From Pararobbsia alpina (GTDB taxonomy: Bacteria > Pseudomonadota > Gammaproteobacteria > Burkholderiales > Burkholderiaceae), in the NCBI RefSeq assembly GCF_902859895.1, contig NZ_CADIKM010000002.1, positions 372,001-436,000 on the forward strand: a stretch of 64,000 nt of DNA. Direction: 5' to 3'. The position numbers and the translations under genes were made by a program. Under the pieces are notes generated by a model, which was not told the DNA's origin, did no database searches, and worked only from the letters and a program-made list of their open reading frames with translations. Positions 52,214 through 62,309 of this stretch are shown here, piece by piece (within the stretch, counting starts at the first letter, position 1; each line of letters starts with the position of its first letter).

Positions 52214-53170
52214 ATGGAACACAACACAGTCGGCGTACTGGGCGGTTCCGGTTTCATCGGAGCCAGTGTGATCAATCGCCTCGTGGCACGCGGACACGCC
52301 GTCAAGGTGGCGACGCGGCGGCGGCCCCATGCGCAGCACCTCCTGATGTTGCCCGTCGATGTGGTCGAGACGGATATCCACGATCCCGTGCGGCTGACGA
52401 GTTTTGTGTCCGGCTGCGATGCGATGATCAACCTTGTCGGCATTCTCCATGACGGTATCGGCGATCCGTATGGCCCCGGGTTTTCGGTAGCGCATGTCGA
52501 GCTCGTCCAGAAGCTCGTCGCCGCCTGCCGAATGACGGGTGTGCGGCGCATTGTCCACAACAGTGCGCTGCCTGCCGATCCTGAAGGGCCGAGCATGTAC
52601 CTGCGCTCCAAAGGCGACGGCGAACGCGTGCTGCGCGAAGCGCGCGAGCTGCGCACGACGATCTTCCGGCCCTCGGTCGTGTTCGGACCGGGCGACCGCT
52701 TCCTGAACACCTTCGCCAGTCTGCAAAGGGCATTCCCGGTCATCCCGCTTGCGAGCCCTGACACGCGCTTCCAACCCGTGTTTGTCGGCGATCTGGCCGA
52801 TGCGCTCGTCAATTCGATCGACCTCGATCTCACGCTGAATATGACATATGACGTGGTCGGGCCGCATGTCTATACGCTGGAGGAACTCGTGCGCTTTGTG
52901 GGCGTCGCGATCGGGCATCCGCGCAAGATCATCCGACTGTCCGCGGCGCTCGCCCACCTCCAGGCGGTGAGCTTTGAATTGATGCCTGGCAGTCCGCCCA
53001 TTACGCGTGACAATCTCGCTTCGATGACACTGGATTCCATTTCCGACGTGCGGCTGCCGCCCGAACTCGGCGTACAGTTGACGAGCCTTGAAGCGGTCGC
53101 GCCGGACTATCTGCGCGGCGGCACCCTGCAGTCGCGACTTGCGTCGTATCGGGCGGCCGCGCACCGATGA
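52214..53170 (+). CDS. NDUFA9-like NAD(P)-binding protein
   Basis: A 318-residue atypical short-chain dehydrogenase. The nucleotide motif GVLGGSGFIGASVINRL lies at the N-terminus, and the segment INLVGILHD with YLRSKGDGERVLRE (YxxxK-like) and FRPSVVFGPGDRFLN follows. It matches the complex I NDUFA9 subunit family. In bacteria these proteins are not proven respiratory subunits; quinone or nucleoside-sugar roles are also possible. GCGGAG precedes the ATG. Confidence 0.87.
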   Translation: MEHNTVGVLGGSGFIGASVINRLVARGHAVKVATRRRPHAQHLLMLPVDVVETDIHDPVRLTSFVSGCDAMINLVGILHDGIGDPYGPGFSVAHVELVQKLVAACRMTGVRRIVHNSALPADPEGPSMYLRSKGDGERVLREARELRTTIFRPSVVFGPGDRFLNTFASLQRAFPVIPLASPDTRFQPVFVGDLADALVNSIDLDLTLNMTYDVVGPHVYTLEELVRFVGVAIGHPRKIIRLSAALAHLQAVSFELMPGSPPITRDNLASMTLDSISDVRLPPELGVQLTSLEAVAPDYLRGGTLQSRLASYRAAAHR

Positions 53171-53219
53171 CGGGATGTCGCCCCCTAACTGAACTCTCCT
53201 CGCCCCCACATTTGCGCTC

Positions 53220-53867
53220 ATGAAACTTGTCATAGCCAACAAGAACTACTCCTCGTGGTCGATGCGGCCCTGGCTGTTGCTGAAGCATTACGGCATTCCC
53301 TTCGAAGAAATCCAGATCTGGCTCCAGAAGGACGATAGCGCCGAGCAGATCCGCAAATACTCGCCGTCGGGCCGCGTGCCGGCCTTGATCGGTGACGACG
53401 GGCACGTCGTCTGGGATTCGCTCGCGATCTGCGAGACGCTCGCCGAGCGTTTTCTCGAGCACCCGTGGTGGCCGCGCGATGCAAACCTGCGTGCGTGTGC
53501 GCGTGCGGTGAGCGCCGAGATGCATTCGGGCTTCGGCGATATCCGCGAAGCGATGCCGATGAACATCCGGATGCGACGCCCTTCGATCGGCGAGAAGGCC
53601 GGGCTTCACCCTTCCGTGCGGCGCATCGACACGCTGTGGCGAGAGAGTCTGGCGCGCAGCCAGGGCCCCTTTCTGTTCGGCGAATTCGGGATTGCCGATG
53701 CGATGTACGCGCCCGTCGTGATGCGATTCAACAGCTATCAGCCGACCGTGCTGACCGACGAGGCACGCGCTTACGCCGAACGTATCACCGCGCTGCCCGC
53801 GGTCCGCGAGTGGATCGCCGCGTCGCAGGACGAACCCGCGATCGCTTCTTACGACGCCGTGGCATGA
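53220..53867 (+). CDS. Glutathione S-transferase
   Basis: A 215-residue GST. The N-terminal thioredoxin-like half has IANKNYSSWSMRPWLLLKHYGI with Ser/Tyr candidates for thiol activation, and PALIGDDGHVVWDSLAICE as the glutathione site (in parts: VWDSLAICE). The helical half ends in PAVREWIAAS. Its stop overlaps the cca start as ATGA, so the two are translationally linked. Substrate unknown. Confidence 0.92.
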   Translation: MKLVIANKNYSSWSMRPWLLLKHYGIPFEEIQIWLQKDDSAEQIRKYSPSGRVPALIGDDGHVVWDSLAICETLAERFLEHPWWPRDANLRACARAVSAEMHSGFGDIREAMPMNIRMRRPSIGEKAGLHPSVRRIDTLWRESLARSQGPFLFGEFGIADAMYAPVVMRFNSYQPTVLTDEARAYAERITALPAVREWIAASQDEPAIASYDAVA

Positions 53868-55108
53868 AGATCTACGTGGTTGGCGGAGCGATTCGCGATG
53901 CTTTGCTGGGACTGCCCGTCAAGGATCGCGACTATGTGGTGGTCGGGGCTACACCCGAACAGATGATCGCGCAGGGCTTTCGTCCGGTCGGTAAGGATTT
54001 TCCGGTGTTCCTCCATCCGCGCACGCAGGAGGAATATGCGCTGGCGCGCACCGAACGCAAGACGGCGCTGGGGTATCACGGCTTCCAGTTCTATTTCGCG
54101 CCCGATGTGACGCTCGAGGAGGACCTCGTGCGCCGCGATCTCACGATCAATGCGATGGCGCGTGAGTGCCTGCCCGATAGCAGCCTGACCGGGGAGATCG
54201 TCGATCCGTTCAACGGTCGCGCAGACCTTGAACGGCGCGTGTTCCGCCATGTCGGTGAAGCATTTGTCGAAGACCCCGTGCGCATCCTGCGACTCGCACG
54301 TTTTGCGGCGCGATTTGCCGATTTCACCGTTGCGCCGGAAACCCTGGCGCTGATGCGGCACATGGTCGAGGCGGGCGAAGTCGATGCGCTCGTGCCCGAA
54401 CGCGTCTGGCAGGAAATCTCGCGCGGGCTCATGGAAGACAAGCCGTCGCGGATGTTCGACGTGCTGCGCGAGTCCGGCGCGCTCGCGCGGATTCTTCCCG
54501 AGGTCGACGGGCTCTATGGCGTGCCGCAGCGCGCGGACTATCACCCCGAAGTCGATACCGGCGTTCATGTGATGATGGTGCTCGATCACGCGGCGCATCA
54601 GGGCTATTCCTTGCCGGTGCGTTTCGCGGCGCTCACGCACGATCTCGGCAAGGCGACGACGCCGGTCGATATTCTGCCGCGCCATATCGGCCATGAGGGG
54701 CGCAGCGTCGACCTGCTCAAGCCGCTGTGCGACCGCCTCAAGGTTCCCAACGAATGCCGCGAGCTTGCAGTACTGGTTGCTCGCGAGCACGGCAATATCC
54801 ATCGTGCGCGCGAACTCAACGCGGCGGCGCTCGTGAGGTTGCTCGAACGCTGCGACGCGTTACGCAAGCCCGCACGCTTTGCCGAGGCACTGCAGGCATG
54901 CGAGAGCGATGCACGGGGCCGGCTCGGTTTCGAACAGCAGGCCTATGCGCAGGCAGCTCGTCTGCGCGAGGCGCTGATCGAGGCACGCAAGGTCGATGCG
55001 GGCGCCGTCGCCGCGCAGTTTGTCGACCGGCCCGCGCAGATCAAGGATGCCGTGCACAAGGCACGTGTCGAGGCGGTCGAGGCGGCGATGGAGCGTTTGC
55101 CGGGATAG
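53864..55108 (+). CDS. cca: Multifunctional CCA-adding enzyme
   Basis: A 414-residue class II tRNA nucleotidyltransferase with an HD phosphohydrolase domain. The head domain carries VVGGAIRDALLG and DRDYVVVGAT (Asp pair for metal), RRDLTINAMA and RVFRHVGEAFVEDPVRILRLARF. The HD motif HDLGK is near residue 260. It adds or repairs CCA at tRNA 3' ends and may have 2',3'-cyclic phosphodiesterase activity. ATG overlaps the preceding gst stop by 4 nt. Confidence 0.95.
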   Translation: MKIYVVGGAIRDALLGLPVKDRDYVVVGATPEQMIAQGFRPVGKDFPVFLHPRTQEEYALARTERKTALGYHGFQFYFAPDVTLEEDLVRRDLTINAMARECLPDSSLTGEIVDPFNGRADLERRVFRHVGEAFVEDPVRILRLARFAARFADFTVAPETLALMRHMVEAGEVDALVPERVWQEISRGLMEDKPSRMFDVLRESGALARILPEVDGLYGVPQRADYHPEVDTGVHVMMVLDHAAHQGYSLPVRFAALTHDLGKATTPVDILPRHIGHEGRSVDLLKPLCDRLKVPNECRELAVLVAREHGNIHRARELNAAALVRLLERCDALRKPARFAEALQACESDARGRLGFEQQAYAQAARLREALIEARKVDAGAVAAQFVDRPAQIKDAVHKARVEAVEAAMERLPG

Positions 55109-55190
55109 GGCGGGCGCCGAAGTAGCGCCACGACCGGAGCCGCGCTGAAAAGGAGGAGCGCAGCTTCCCAGGCAGCGTCACTGGCCCGCC

Positions 55191-56387
55191 CTAGAGCGTG
55201 TGCGACCGGTCGCCGTTGACGAAGGCGGTGATCGCGTCGGGGTCGACACGCTTGCCGAAGGCGATGACCTTGAACAGCTCGCCCATTTCCGCCTCTGAAA
55301 CCAGCTTCTGCACTGCGTTCGCGGCCGGCAGGAACGAGATCGTGTCGCGCGGATCGAAGGCCGTCAGCGTATCGGCGAGCCCGCTGTTCAATAGAAAGCG
55401 CGCCTGGGTCATATAGCCGAGCAGATCCGCCCCTGCGTCGAGACCCGCCTGCGCGATCCCCGTGAAATCGACGTGTGCAGTGATGTCCTGCAAGCCCGGG
55501 TAGACGAAGGGATCGCCGTGCGAGCGATGTCGGTAGTGGCACATCAGGGTGCCTTCGACGCGCTGCGGATGGTAATACTCGCGCTCCGGAAAACCATAGT
55601 CGAGCAGCATGACCACGCCGCGCCCGAGCTTTTCGCAGAGCGTGCGTGTGAAGGCGTGCGCGGCTTCATGCGACTCGGTCACATAGCCTTCGTCCGCATC
55701 GATCGAATCGAGCAAGGTCCGCAGCGCATCGGCGTGCGGTGCTTGCCGATCTTCCCATGCAAACGGGTCCGGGCCCGCAGTGCGGACCACGCCACGTTCG
55801 AGCCATGCTTCGGCACCCCGGACATGCAGGCGCACCGGCATCGCATCGAGCACCTCGTTGCCGATCAGCACGCCGTCGAACTGATCGGGCAACCGGTCGA
55901 TCCAGTGCACGCGGCCCGCCAGCGCCGGGACATGGTCGACGATGGTCTGACGCTGCTCTTCGCGCAGGGCGCCCGAGAGGTCCACGATCGTGTAGCGCTC
56001 GACCGGTATCGACCAGCCGTGGAGTGTTTCGAGCAGCCCCGCCGCCAGCTTGCCGGTGCCCGCGCCGAATTCGAAGATCTCGCGCGTGCCGGAGGCGATC
56101 AGCGCATCGGCGACGGGTCGCGCGACCGCGCGCGCGAACAGCGGAGTGAGTTCCGGCGCGGTCACGAAGTCGCTGCCGTCTTCGGGCCGGCGGCCGAAGC
56201 GCACCGACGCACCGCTGTAATAGCCGAGCCCCGGTGTGTACAAAGCCAGTTCCATGAAGCGCGAGAACGGCAACCAGCCGCCGGCCGCGTCGATCGCTTG
56301 CTCGATCCGGGCAATGAGGGCCGCCGAGTGCACGAGGCCGTCGGCGCCGGGAGCGGGTAAACTGTCGGGTTCTAAATGGGAAGCCAT
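55191..56387 (-). CDS. MidA/NDUFAF7-like SAM-dependent methyltransferase
   Basis: A 398-residue methyltransferase of the PF02636 (DUF185) family. GGWLPFSRFMELALYTPGLGYYSG and the SAM motif IFEFGAGTGKLAAGLL are diagnostic, as is LIGNEVLDAMPVRL. The mitochondrial orthologue methylates an arginine of complex I subunit NDUFS2; the bacterial target is unproven. ATG 56,387 (MASHLEPD) is chosen. Only 15 bp separate it from the divergent folM start. A longer reading upstream is antisense to folM. Confidence 0.9.
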   Translation of the reverse strand: MASHLEPDSLPAPGADGLVHSAALIARIEQAIDAAGGWLPFSRFMELALYTPGLGYYSGASVRFGRRPEDGSDFVTAPELTPLFARAVARPVADALIASGTREIFEFGAGTGKLAAGLLETLHGWSIPVERYTIVDLSGALREEQRQTIVDHVPALAGRVHWIDRLPDQFDGVLIGNEVLDAMPVRLHVRGAEAWLERGVVRTAGPDPFAWEDRQAPHADALRTLLDSIDADEGYVTESHEAAHAFTRTLCEKLGRGVVMLLDYGFPEREYYHPQRVEGTLMCHYRHRSHGDPFVYPGLQDITAHVDFTGIAQAGLDAGADLLGYMTQARFLLNSGLADTLTAFDPRDTISFLPAANAVQKLVSEAEMGELFKVIAFGKRVDPDAITAFVNGDRSHTL

Positions 56388-56402
56388 AGCCCCGCATTGT
56401 AA

Positions 56403-57206
56403 ATGAGCGTCCATATGCCTTCGACCCTTTCCGACCCGCCTCGCCGTATCGCGCTGATCACCGGCGCGGGCCGCCGCATTGGCCGGGCGCTCGCGCTCGG
56501 CTTTGCAGCGCGGGGCTGGGATGTCGGTGTTCACTACCATCGTTCGCGAGATGAGGCGCTGAAGGTCGTCGAGGAAATCGAAGTGCTCGGACGCCGCGCG
56601 ATTGCGCTCGAGGCCGATCTCGCCGACGAGGCCGCCGTCGCGAGCCTGGTGCCCGATCTTGGCGACGCGCTCGGCGTGCCCAACTGCGTCATCAACAACG
56701 CATCGATTTTCGAAGAGGACGGCGCGCTCGATTTCTGCTTCGATACGCTGGAACGCCTGACGCGCGTGAACGTCGGCGCACCGCTCGCGCTGGCCCGTGC
56801 GCTGCACGCGATCACGCCCGATGAGGCGATCGAGGATGAGCGCCTGCGCGGCGTGGTGATCAACCTGCTCGACCAGAAGCTCTACAACCTGAACCCCGAC
56901 TTCCTGTCCTACACGCTGACCAAGGCCGCGCTCGAGACCGCGACGACCCTGCTTGCCGAGGCCCTCGCGCCCAAGCTGCGCGTGGTCGGCCTGGCGCCCG
57001 GACTGACCCTCCAGGCCTTCGACCAGAGCCCCGAAGCATTCGCGCAGGACCATCGGAACACCCCTTTGCGCGCGGGTTCGCGACCGCACGACCTCGTCGA
57101 GGCCGCGCTTTATCTGGCCGAGGCACGTGCGGTGACCGGCACGACCTTGCTCGTCGATGGCGGCGAGCATCTGCAACCGTCGCTGCGTCCCGCGCCGGAC
57201 CTATAA
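56403..57206 (+). CDS. folM: Pteridine reductase-like SDR (FolM type)
   Basis: A 267-residue short-chain dehydrogenase. ALITGAGRRIGRALALGF is the nucleotide motif, with Arg after Gly for NADPH, followed by VINNASIFEEDG. The catalytic region is NLLDQKLYNLNPDFLSYTLTKAALE in parts (LLDQKLYNLNPD and SYTLTKAAL). Asp replaces the usual Ser of SDRs and pairs with YxxxK, as in pteridine reductases. It probably reduces dihydrofolate or dihydrobiopterin/monapterin. The folB gene follows after 12 bp. Confidence 0.85.
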   Translation: MSVHMPSTLSDPPRRIALITGAGRRIGRALALGFAARGWDVGVHYHRSRDEALKVVEEIEVLGRRAIALEADLADEAAVASLVPDLGDALGVPNCVINNASIFEEDGALDFCFDTLERLTRVNVGAPLALARALHAITPDEAIEDERLRGVVINLLDQKLYNLNPDFLSYTLTKAALETATTLLAEALAPKLRVVGLAPGLTLQAFDQSPEAFAQDHRNTPLRAGSRPHDLVEAALYLAEARAVTGTTLLVDGGEHLQPSLRPAPDL

Positions 57207-57218
57207 AAGAGAATTCCC

Positions 57219-57614
57219 ATGCCTATCGCGCTTTCCCATCCGAGTCTCGCCGAATGCCGGCGGCTGTTTTTACGCAACTACGAGGTGCTGATGAAAATCG
57301 GCGCCTATGAATCCGAGAAGAACGGCGAGCAGCGGGTGATTTTCAATGTCGATCTGTTCGTGTCGCTGAATGCGTCGACGCCCGTCGCCGACAAGCTGAC
57401 CGAGGTGGTCGACTACAATCTGATGCGCAACACGATCGGACAACGCGTCGCGCGCGGCCACGTCCATCTGCAGGAAACCCTGTGCGACGATATCGCCCAG
57501 GCCATGCTCGACCATCCGCAAGTGCGTGCGGTGCGAGTGTCGACCGAGAAGCCCGATGCGTATCCGGACTGCGAATCGGTCGGTGTCGAAGTATTCCGGA
57601 TCAAGGCAGGCTGA
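57219..57614 (+). CDS. folB: Dihydroneopterin aldolase-like protein
   Basis: A 131-residue homo-oligomeric pterin enzyme. [21 protein letters not shown] and [35 protein letters not shown] (in parts: VVDYNLMRN and [10 protein letters not shown]) contain the family Glu and the conserved Lys is in [10 protein letters not shown]. It cleaves dihydroneopterin to hydroxymethyl-dihydropterin in folate synthesis. It lies in the folM-folB-ttcA series. Confidence 0.93.
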   Translation: MPIALSHPSLAECRRLFLRNYEVLMKIGAYESEKNGEQRVIFNVDLFVSLNASTPVADKLTEVVDYNLMRNTIGQRVARGHVHLQETLCDDIAQAMLDHPQVRAVRVSTEKPDAYPDCESVGVEVFRIKAG

Positions 57615-57615
57615 A

Positions 57616-58560
57616 ATGAATGCTCCCCTCGAACACATTGTTCGCGTCCATCCCGTATCGCGCCGCGACCAACGTGATGCCTACGAGAACAACAAGCTGA
57701 CCAAGCGACTTGCACGGCAGGTCGGCCAGGCGATCGGCGACTTCAACATGATCGAGGAAGGCGACAAGGTGATGGTCTGCCTGTCGGGGGGCAAGGACAG
57801 CTATGCGATGCTCGACATCCTGCTGCGCCTGCAGGAGCGCGCGCCGATCGACTTCGAGATCATCGGCGTGAACCTCGACCAGAAACAGCCAGGCTTTCCG
57901 GAGCACGTGCTGCCCGAGTACCTGACCCGGCTCGGCGTGCCCTTTCATATCGAGAACCAGGACACCTACAGCATCGTCAAGCGCCTCGTCCCCGAGGGCA
58001 AGACGACCTGCTCGCTGTGCTCACGTCTGCGCCGTGGCATTCTTTACCGCGTGGCCGGCGAACTCGGCGCCACCAAGATCGCGCTGGGTCATCATCGCGA
58101 CGACATCCTGCAGACTTTGTTTCTCAATCTGTTCTACGGTGGCAAGCTCAAGGGCATGCCGCCGAAGCTCCAGTCGGACGACGGCAAGAACATCGTGATC
58201 CGACCGCTCGCCTATGTGAGCGAGCGCGATCTCGAGCGCTACGCCGAGCTCCGCGAGTTCCCGATCATCCCTTGCACCTTGTGCGGCAGCCAGCCGAATC
58301 TCAAGCGTGTCGAGATGAAGGCGATGATCCGCGACTGGGAGAAGCGCTTTCCGGGACGCATCGAGAACATGTTCAACGCGCTTTCGAACGTCGTGCCTTC
58401 CCATCTGATGGACCGCAAGCTATTCGGCTTTGAAGGGCTGCGTGCGAGCGGAAGCCCCGACGCGGACGGTGATATCGCCTTCGACGAAGACCCGTGCAGC
58501 ACGGAAACCGCGGGTCCGGTGGAACAGACCATCTCGTTCGCCCAGTTCGACGAGGACTAG
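57616..58560 (+). CDS. ttcA: tRNA 2-thiocytidine(32) synthetase TtcA
   Basis: A 314-residue PP-loop ATPase. [14 protein letters not shown] is the PP-loop, and two CxxC motifs (CSLC and CTLC), typical of TtcA, hold the [4Fe-4S] cluster. It thiolates C32 of tRNAs. The start codon follows the folB stop by 1 nt, so it is translated with folB. A reading from 57,526 extends into folB and is rejected. Confidence 0.95.
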   Translation: MNAPLEHIVRVHPVSRRDQRDAYENNKLTKRLARQVGQAIGDFNMIEEGDKVMVCLSGGKDSYAMLDILLRLQERAPIDFEIIGVNLDQKQPGFPEHVLPEYLTRLGVPFHIENQDTYSIVKRLVPEGKTTCSLCSRLRRGILYRVAGELGATKIALGHHRDDILQTLFLNLFYGGKLKGMPPKLQSDDGKNIVIRPLAYVSERDLERYAELREFPIIPCTLCGSQPNLKRVEMKAMIRDWEKRFPGRIENMFNALSNVVPSHLMDRKLFGFEGLRASGSPDADGDIAFDEDPCSTETAGPVEQTISFAQFDED

Positions 58561-58650
58561 GAACGCAGGGTGCCGGGTTCGAACAAGTGCGCGGCAATTC
58601 TCCTTCAGGGGGAGGAAGGCACCGTGGGAATCCGCGCTTGTTAAACCGGG

Positions 58651-58701
58651 GAACATGTCAAATCGTAAGCATGTTCGCAAACCCTTGTCTGTCAAGGGTT
58701 T
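58651..58701. promoter_or_regulatory. Two inverted repeats in the glmU leader
   Basis: GAACATG (58,651-58,657) and CATGTTC (58,670-58,676) are complements separated by 12 bp. AAACCCTTG (58,679-58,687) and CAAGGGTTT (58,693-58,701) form a 9-bp stem with a 5-nt loop. TAGAAT lies about 20 bp further on as a possible -10. The second stem could also end ttcA transcripts. Neither matches a regulator I know. Confidence 0.4.
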
Positions 58702-58754
58702 GACCTATCTCGCATGCTAGAATTCGGCATCCCTTTCACACAGGTCTCCATGCC

Positions 58755-60119
58755 GTGAATATCGTTATTCTGGCTGCAGGCGCTGGCAAGCGCATGCGTT
58801 CGGCCCTGCCCAAGGTGCTGCACCCCCTGGCTGGCCGGCCGCTCCTCTCTCACGTCCTCGATACCGCACGGAGCCTGTCGCCGACACGGCTGGTGGTCGT
58901 CATCGGGCACGGGGCGGACAACGTGAAGACAAGCGTTGGTGCTCCCGACATCGAATTTGCCGTCCAGGCCGAGCAACTTGGCACCGGTCACGCCGTTCAG
59001 CAGGCACTTCCGCTGCTCGATGCGTCCGTGCCCACTCTGGTGCTCTATGGCGATGTGCCGCTGACCCGTGCATCGACACTCAAACGCCTGATTGACGCCG
59101 CGGCCGCGGGTAGCTACGGCGTGTTGACCGTGACCGTCGGCGACCCGACCGGGTATGGCCGCATCGTTCGCGATGCAACAGGCCGTGTGAGCTGTATCGT
59201 CGAACACAAGGACGCGACCGAAGCCCAGCGCGAGATTGCCGAGATCAATACCGGCATCGTGATCTCGCCGACCGACCGGCTGTCCGGCTGGCTTGCCTCG
59301 CTCAAGAACGACAATGCGCAGAAGGAGTTTTATCTGACCGACGTTGTTGAGTGTGCGATTCGCGACGGCCTCGACGTGGTGACCGCACAACCCGATGAAG
59401 AATGGGAAACGCTCGGCGTCAACAGCAAAGCCCAGCTCGCCGAACTCGAACGTATCGAACAGCGCAATATCGCCGTACAACTGCTCGATGACGGCGTGAC
59501 CCTTGCCGATCCCGCGCGCATCGACGTGCGCGGTTCGCTGCGCTGTGGGCGCGATGTGTCGATCGACGTGAACTGTGTATTCGAGGGGGAGGTCGTGCTG
59601 GCCGACAACGTCTCCGTCGGCCCGAACTGCGTGATCCGCAATGCGACGATCGGCACGGGCACGCAGATCGCCGCGTTCACGAGCATCGACGAGGCGACTG
59701 TCGGCGAGCGTACCGTGCTCGGTCCGTATGCACGGCTGCGGCCGGGTGCGCAACTGGCGGACGAGTCCCACGTCGGCAACTTCGTCGAGATCAAGAATGC
59801 CGTAATCGGCGTTGGCGCAAAGGCCAACCACCTCAGCTATATCGGGGATGCGGATATCGGTGCGCGCGTGAATATCGGCGCGGGCACCATCACCTGCAAC
59901 TACGACGGCGCGAACAAGCACCGGACCGTGATCGAGGACGATGTTTTCGTCGGTTCCGACACCCAGCTTGTGGCGCCAGTACGCGTCGGTCGCAATGTGA
60001 CGATTGCCGCGGGTACCACGATCTGGAAGGATGTGCCGCCCCACACGCTCGTTCTGAATGAAAAGACGCAGCGTACGCGTGACGGTTACATTCGCCCGGT
60101 CAAGCAGAAAAAGAAGTAG
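58755..60119 (+). CDS. glmU: Bifunctional GlmU (GlcNAc-1-P uridyltransferase / GlcN-1-P acetyltransferase)
   Basis: A 454-residue enzyme giving UDP-GlcNAc. The N-terminal pyrophosphorylase carries [20 protein letters not shown]. The C-terminal half (from about 250) is a left-handed beta-helix of hexapeptide repeats with the acetyltransferase residues in [10 protein letters not shown]. The start is GTG at 58,755; an ATG 5 nt upstream is out of frame. It precedes glmS by 44 bp, so both steps of GlcN-6-P to UDP-GlcNAc are probably co-transcribed (GlmM is elsewhere). Confidence 0.96.
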   Translation: MNIVILAAGAGKRMRSALPKVLHPLAGRPLLSHVLDTARSLSPTRLVVVIGHGADNVKTSVGAPDIEFAVQAEQLGTGHAVQQALPLLDASVPTLVLYGDVPLTRASTLKRLIDAAAAGSYGVLTVTVGDPTGYGRIVRDATGRVSCIVEHKDATEAQREIAEINTGIVISPTDRLSGWLASLKNDNAQKEFYLTDVVECAIRDGLDVVTAQPDEEWETLGVNSKAQLAELERIEQRNIAVQLLDDGVTLADPARIDVRGSLRCGRDVSIDVNCVFEGEVVLADNVSVGPNCVIRNATIGTGTQIAAFTSIDEATVGERTVLGPYARLRPGAQLADESHVGNFVEIKNAVIGVGAKANHLSYIGDADIGARVNIGAGTITCNYDGANKHRTVIEDDVFVGSDTQLVAPVRVGRNVTIAAGTTIWKDVPPHTLVLNEKTQRTRDGYIRPVKQKKK

Positions 60120-60163
60120 TCCAGCCAACACTTCAAGACATCCAACTTTCGGGAAGACAACTC

Positions 60164-61981
60164 ATGTGTGGGATCGTCGGTGCAGTAGCGCAGCGCAACG
60201 TCGTGCCTGTTTTGCTCGAAGGCTTGCGCCGCCTTGAATATCGGGGCTATGACTCCTGCGGCGTGGCCGCGATTGTCGACGGCGTGGCGCGGCGTGCGCG
60301 CAGCGTGTCGCGCGTGGCCGATCTTAGTGAGCAGGTTCGGGAAACGAAACTGGAGGCCGTCACCGGGATCGCGCATACGCGTTGGGCGACCCATGGCGCG
60401 CCTGTTACCCACAATGCTCACCCGATCTTCTCGCGCGACGCGATCGCTGTCGTTCATAACGGCATCATCGAGAACTATGAAAGCCTGCGTGAGGAGTTGC
60501 GCGGGCAGGGTTACGAGTTTGTCTCGCAGACGGATACTGAGGTCATTGCACACCTTGTGCATAGCGTGTATCGCGGCGACTTGTTCGAAGCGGTGCGCAA
60601 TGCCGTGAAGCGCTTGCACGGCGCGTATGCGATTGCCGTATTCCATAAGGACGAGCCGCATCGCGTGGTGGGTGCGCGCCAAGGTTCGCCGCTGGTCGTC
60701 GGTGTCGGTGAGGGCGAGAATTTCCTGGCTTCCGATGCGCTCGCGCTGGCGGGTAACACGGACCGCTTCATCTTCCTCGAAGAAGGTGATGTCGCCGATG
60801 TGAAAGTCGATAACGTGCGCGTGGCCGATCGCGATGGCCGTTTTGTCGAACGTGAAATCCGTCTAGTGGCGGCGTATGGCGGCGCGGTCGAGCTCGGCCC
60901 GTACCGGCACTTCATGCAGAAGGAAATCTTCGAGCAGCCGCGCGCGATCACCGACACGATTCCGGGTGGCGATCCGTTCTCGCCGAAGCTGTTCGGAGAG
61001 GGTGCCGAAGAGGTGCTCAAGTTTATCGACAGCATTTTGATCCTTGCATGCGGGACCAGTTCGTATGCGGGTCAGACGGCGAAGTACTGGCTCGAGTCGG
61101 TGGCGCAGATTCCGACACAGGTCGAGGTCGCCAGTGAGTATCGCTATCGTTCCTCGGTGCCGAATCCGAATGCGCTGGTTATTGTCATTTCGCAATCGGG
61201 TGAGACGGCTGATACGCTGGCTGCGCTCAAGCATGCCCAGACACTGGGTCATCGACATACGCTTGCGGTTTGCAATGTCGCCACGAGTGCGATGGTTCGG
61301 CAGACGTCGCTGTCGTTCCTGACGCGTGCGGGTACCGAGATCGGGGTTGCGTCGACCAAGGCGTTTACGACACAGCTTGTGGCGATGTTCGTGCTTGCCT
61401 GCACGATCGCGCGTTTGCACGGACGTCTCGACAAGACGCAGGAGGCGTCGTACCTGCATCAGCTGCGGCATTTGCCGGCGGCGTTGAACAGCGTGCTCGC
61501 GCTGGAACCGCAGATCATTGCGTGGGCGGAAGAGTTTTCACGCAAGGAAAATGCCTTGTTCCTGGGGCGTGGGTTGCACTATCCGATCGCGCTTGAAGGG
61601 GCTTTGAAGCTTAAGGAAATTTCGTATATCCACGCTGAGGCTTATCCGGCGGGTGAGCTCAAGCACGGGCCGTTGGCGTTGGTGACGGAGGCGATGCCCG
61701 TGGTGACGGTTGCGCCGAATGATGCGCTGCTTGAAAAGCTCAAGTCGAATATCCAGGAAGTGCGTGCGCGCGGCGGTCAGCTTTTTGTGTTTGCGGATGC
61801 GGATACGCGAATCGTCAATGCGGAAGGGCTGCATGTGATTCGGATGCCGGAGCACTATGGGCTGCTGTCGCCGATTCTGCATGTGGTGCCGTTGCAGTTG
61901 CTGGCTTATCACACGGCTTGCGCGCGGGGGACGGATGTGGATAAGCCGCGGAATTTGGCTAAGTCGGTTACGGTGGAGTGA
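60164..61981 (+). CDS. glmS: Glutamine-fructose-6-phosphate aminotransferase
   Basis: A 605-residue enzyme that makes glucosamine-6-phosphate. The N-terminal nucleophile is Cys2 (MCGIVGAV), followed by the glutaminase signature [11 protein letters not shown]. Two SIS isomerase domains contain [20 protein letters not shown] and the C-terminal [17 protein letters not shown] typical end. It is the committed step of amino-sugar synthesis. It is downstream of glmU, and GGGAAGA lies about 8 nt before ATG. Confidence 0.96.
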   Translation: MCGIVGAVAQRNVVPVLLEGLRRLEYRGYDSCGVAAIVDGVARRARSVSRVADLSEQVRETKLEAVTGIAHTRWATHGAPVTHNAHPIFSRDAIAVVHNGIIENYESLREELRGQGYEFVSQTDTEVIAHLVHSVYRGDLFEAVRNAVKRLHGAYAIAVFHKDEPHRVVGARQGSPLVVGVGEGENFLASDALALAGNTDRFIFLEEGDVADVKVDNVRVADRDGRFVEREIRLVAAYGGAVELGPYRHFMQKEIFEQPRAITDTIPGGDPFSPKLFGEGAEEVLKFIDSILILACGTSSYAGQTAKYWLESVAQIPTQVEVASEYRYRSSVPNPNALVIVISQSGETADTLAALKHAQTLGHRHTLAVCNVATSAMVRQTSLSFLTRAGTEIGVASTKAFTTQLVAMFVLACTIARLHGRLDKTQEASYLHQLRHLPAALNSVLALEPQIIAWAEEFSRKENALFLGRGLHYPIALEGALKLKEISYIHAEAYPAGELKHGPLALVTEAMPVVTVAPNDALLEKLKSNIQEVRARGGQLFVFADADTRIVNAEGLHVIRMPEHYGLLSPILHVVPLQLLAYHTACARGTDVDKPRNLAKSVTVE

Positions 61982-62309
61982 GGGGGCGACGAGACTGGAG
62001 AGCGCTGTGCTCAACAGAATTAGAAGCGTTTACAGGTAAACGCTTCTAGGCGTTCCCGCCAAGCTTTTCGGCTATAAAGCCTTGTTTGAAAAGCGTAAAC
62101 GCTTCTAATTGCAAGGTCAAAAATAGGCTGGTCTGGCGGAGAAATTTCGGGGAAAGTCGCCCAGAATGATGCACAAATGGGGAGCTCCATCAGTTTCGAC
62201 TAGCGGTGGCGCTCCGCTGCCTCCAAGTCCTTGTCAGCAAACGGTTAACCGGAACTATTGGTCACGCGCCATGGGCGGTGCTCTCAACCGCTCGTCGGAC
62301 GCCGTGAGG
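61982..62309. other. Intergenic after glmS
   Basis: These 328 bases hold no gene. They contain the 13-mer repeats at 62,021-62,107 and then nothing recognisable up to the next gene. Confidence 0.4.
62021..62107. repeat. Three copies of a 13-bp sequence after glmS
   Basis: TAGAAGCGTTTAC (62,021-62,033) and its complement GTAAACGCTTCTA (62,036-62,048) face each other across 2 bp. A third copy in the second orientation lies at 62,095-62,107. The first two form a near-perfect 28-bp palindrome. GTAAACGCTT is similar to half-sites of LacI/GalR-type operators. There is no T run after the palindrome. Confidence 0.6.

Noticed and set aside
56388-57176. N-terminal extension of the MidA-like protein
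   Set aside because: It is entirely antisense to folM; the family N-terminus begins at ATG 56,387.
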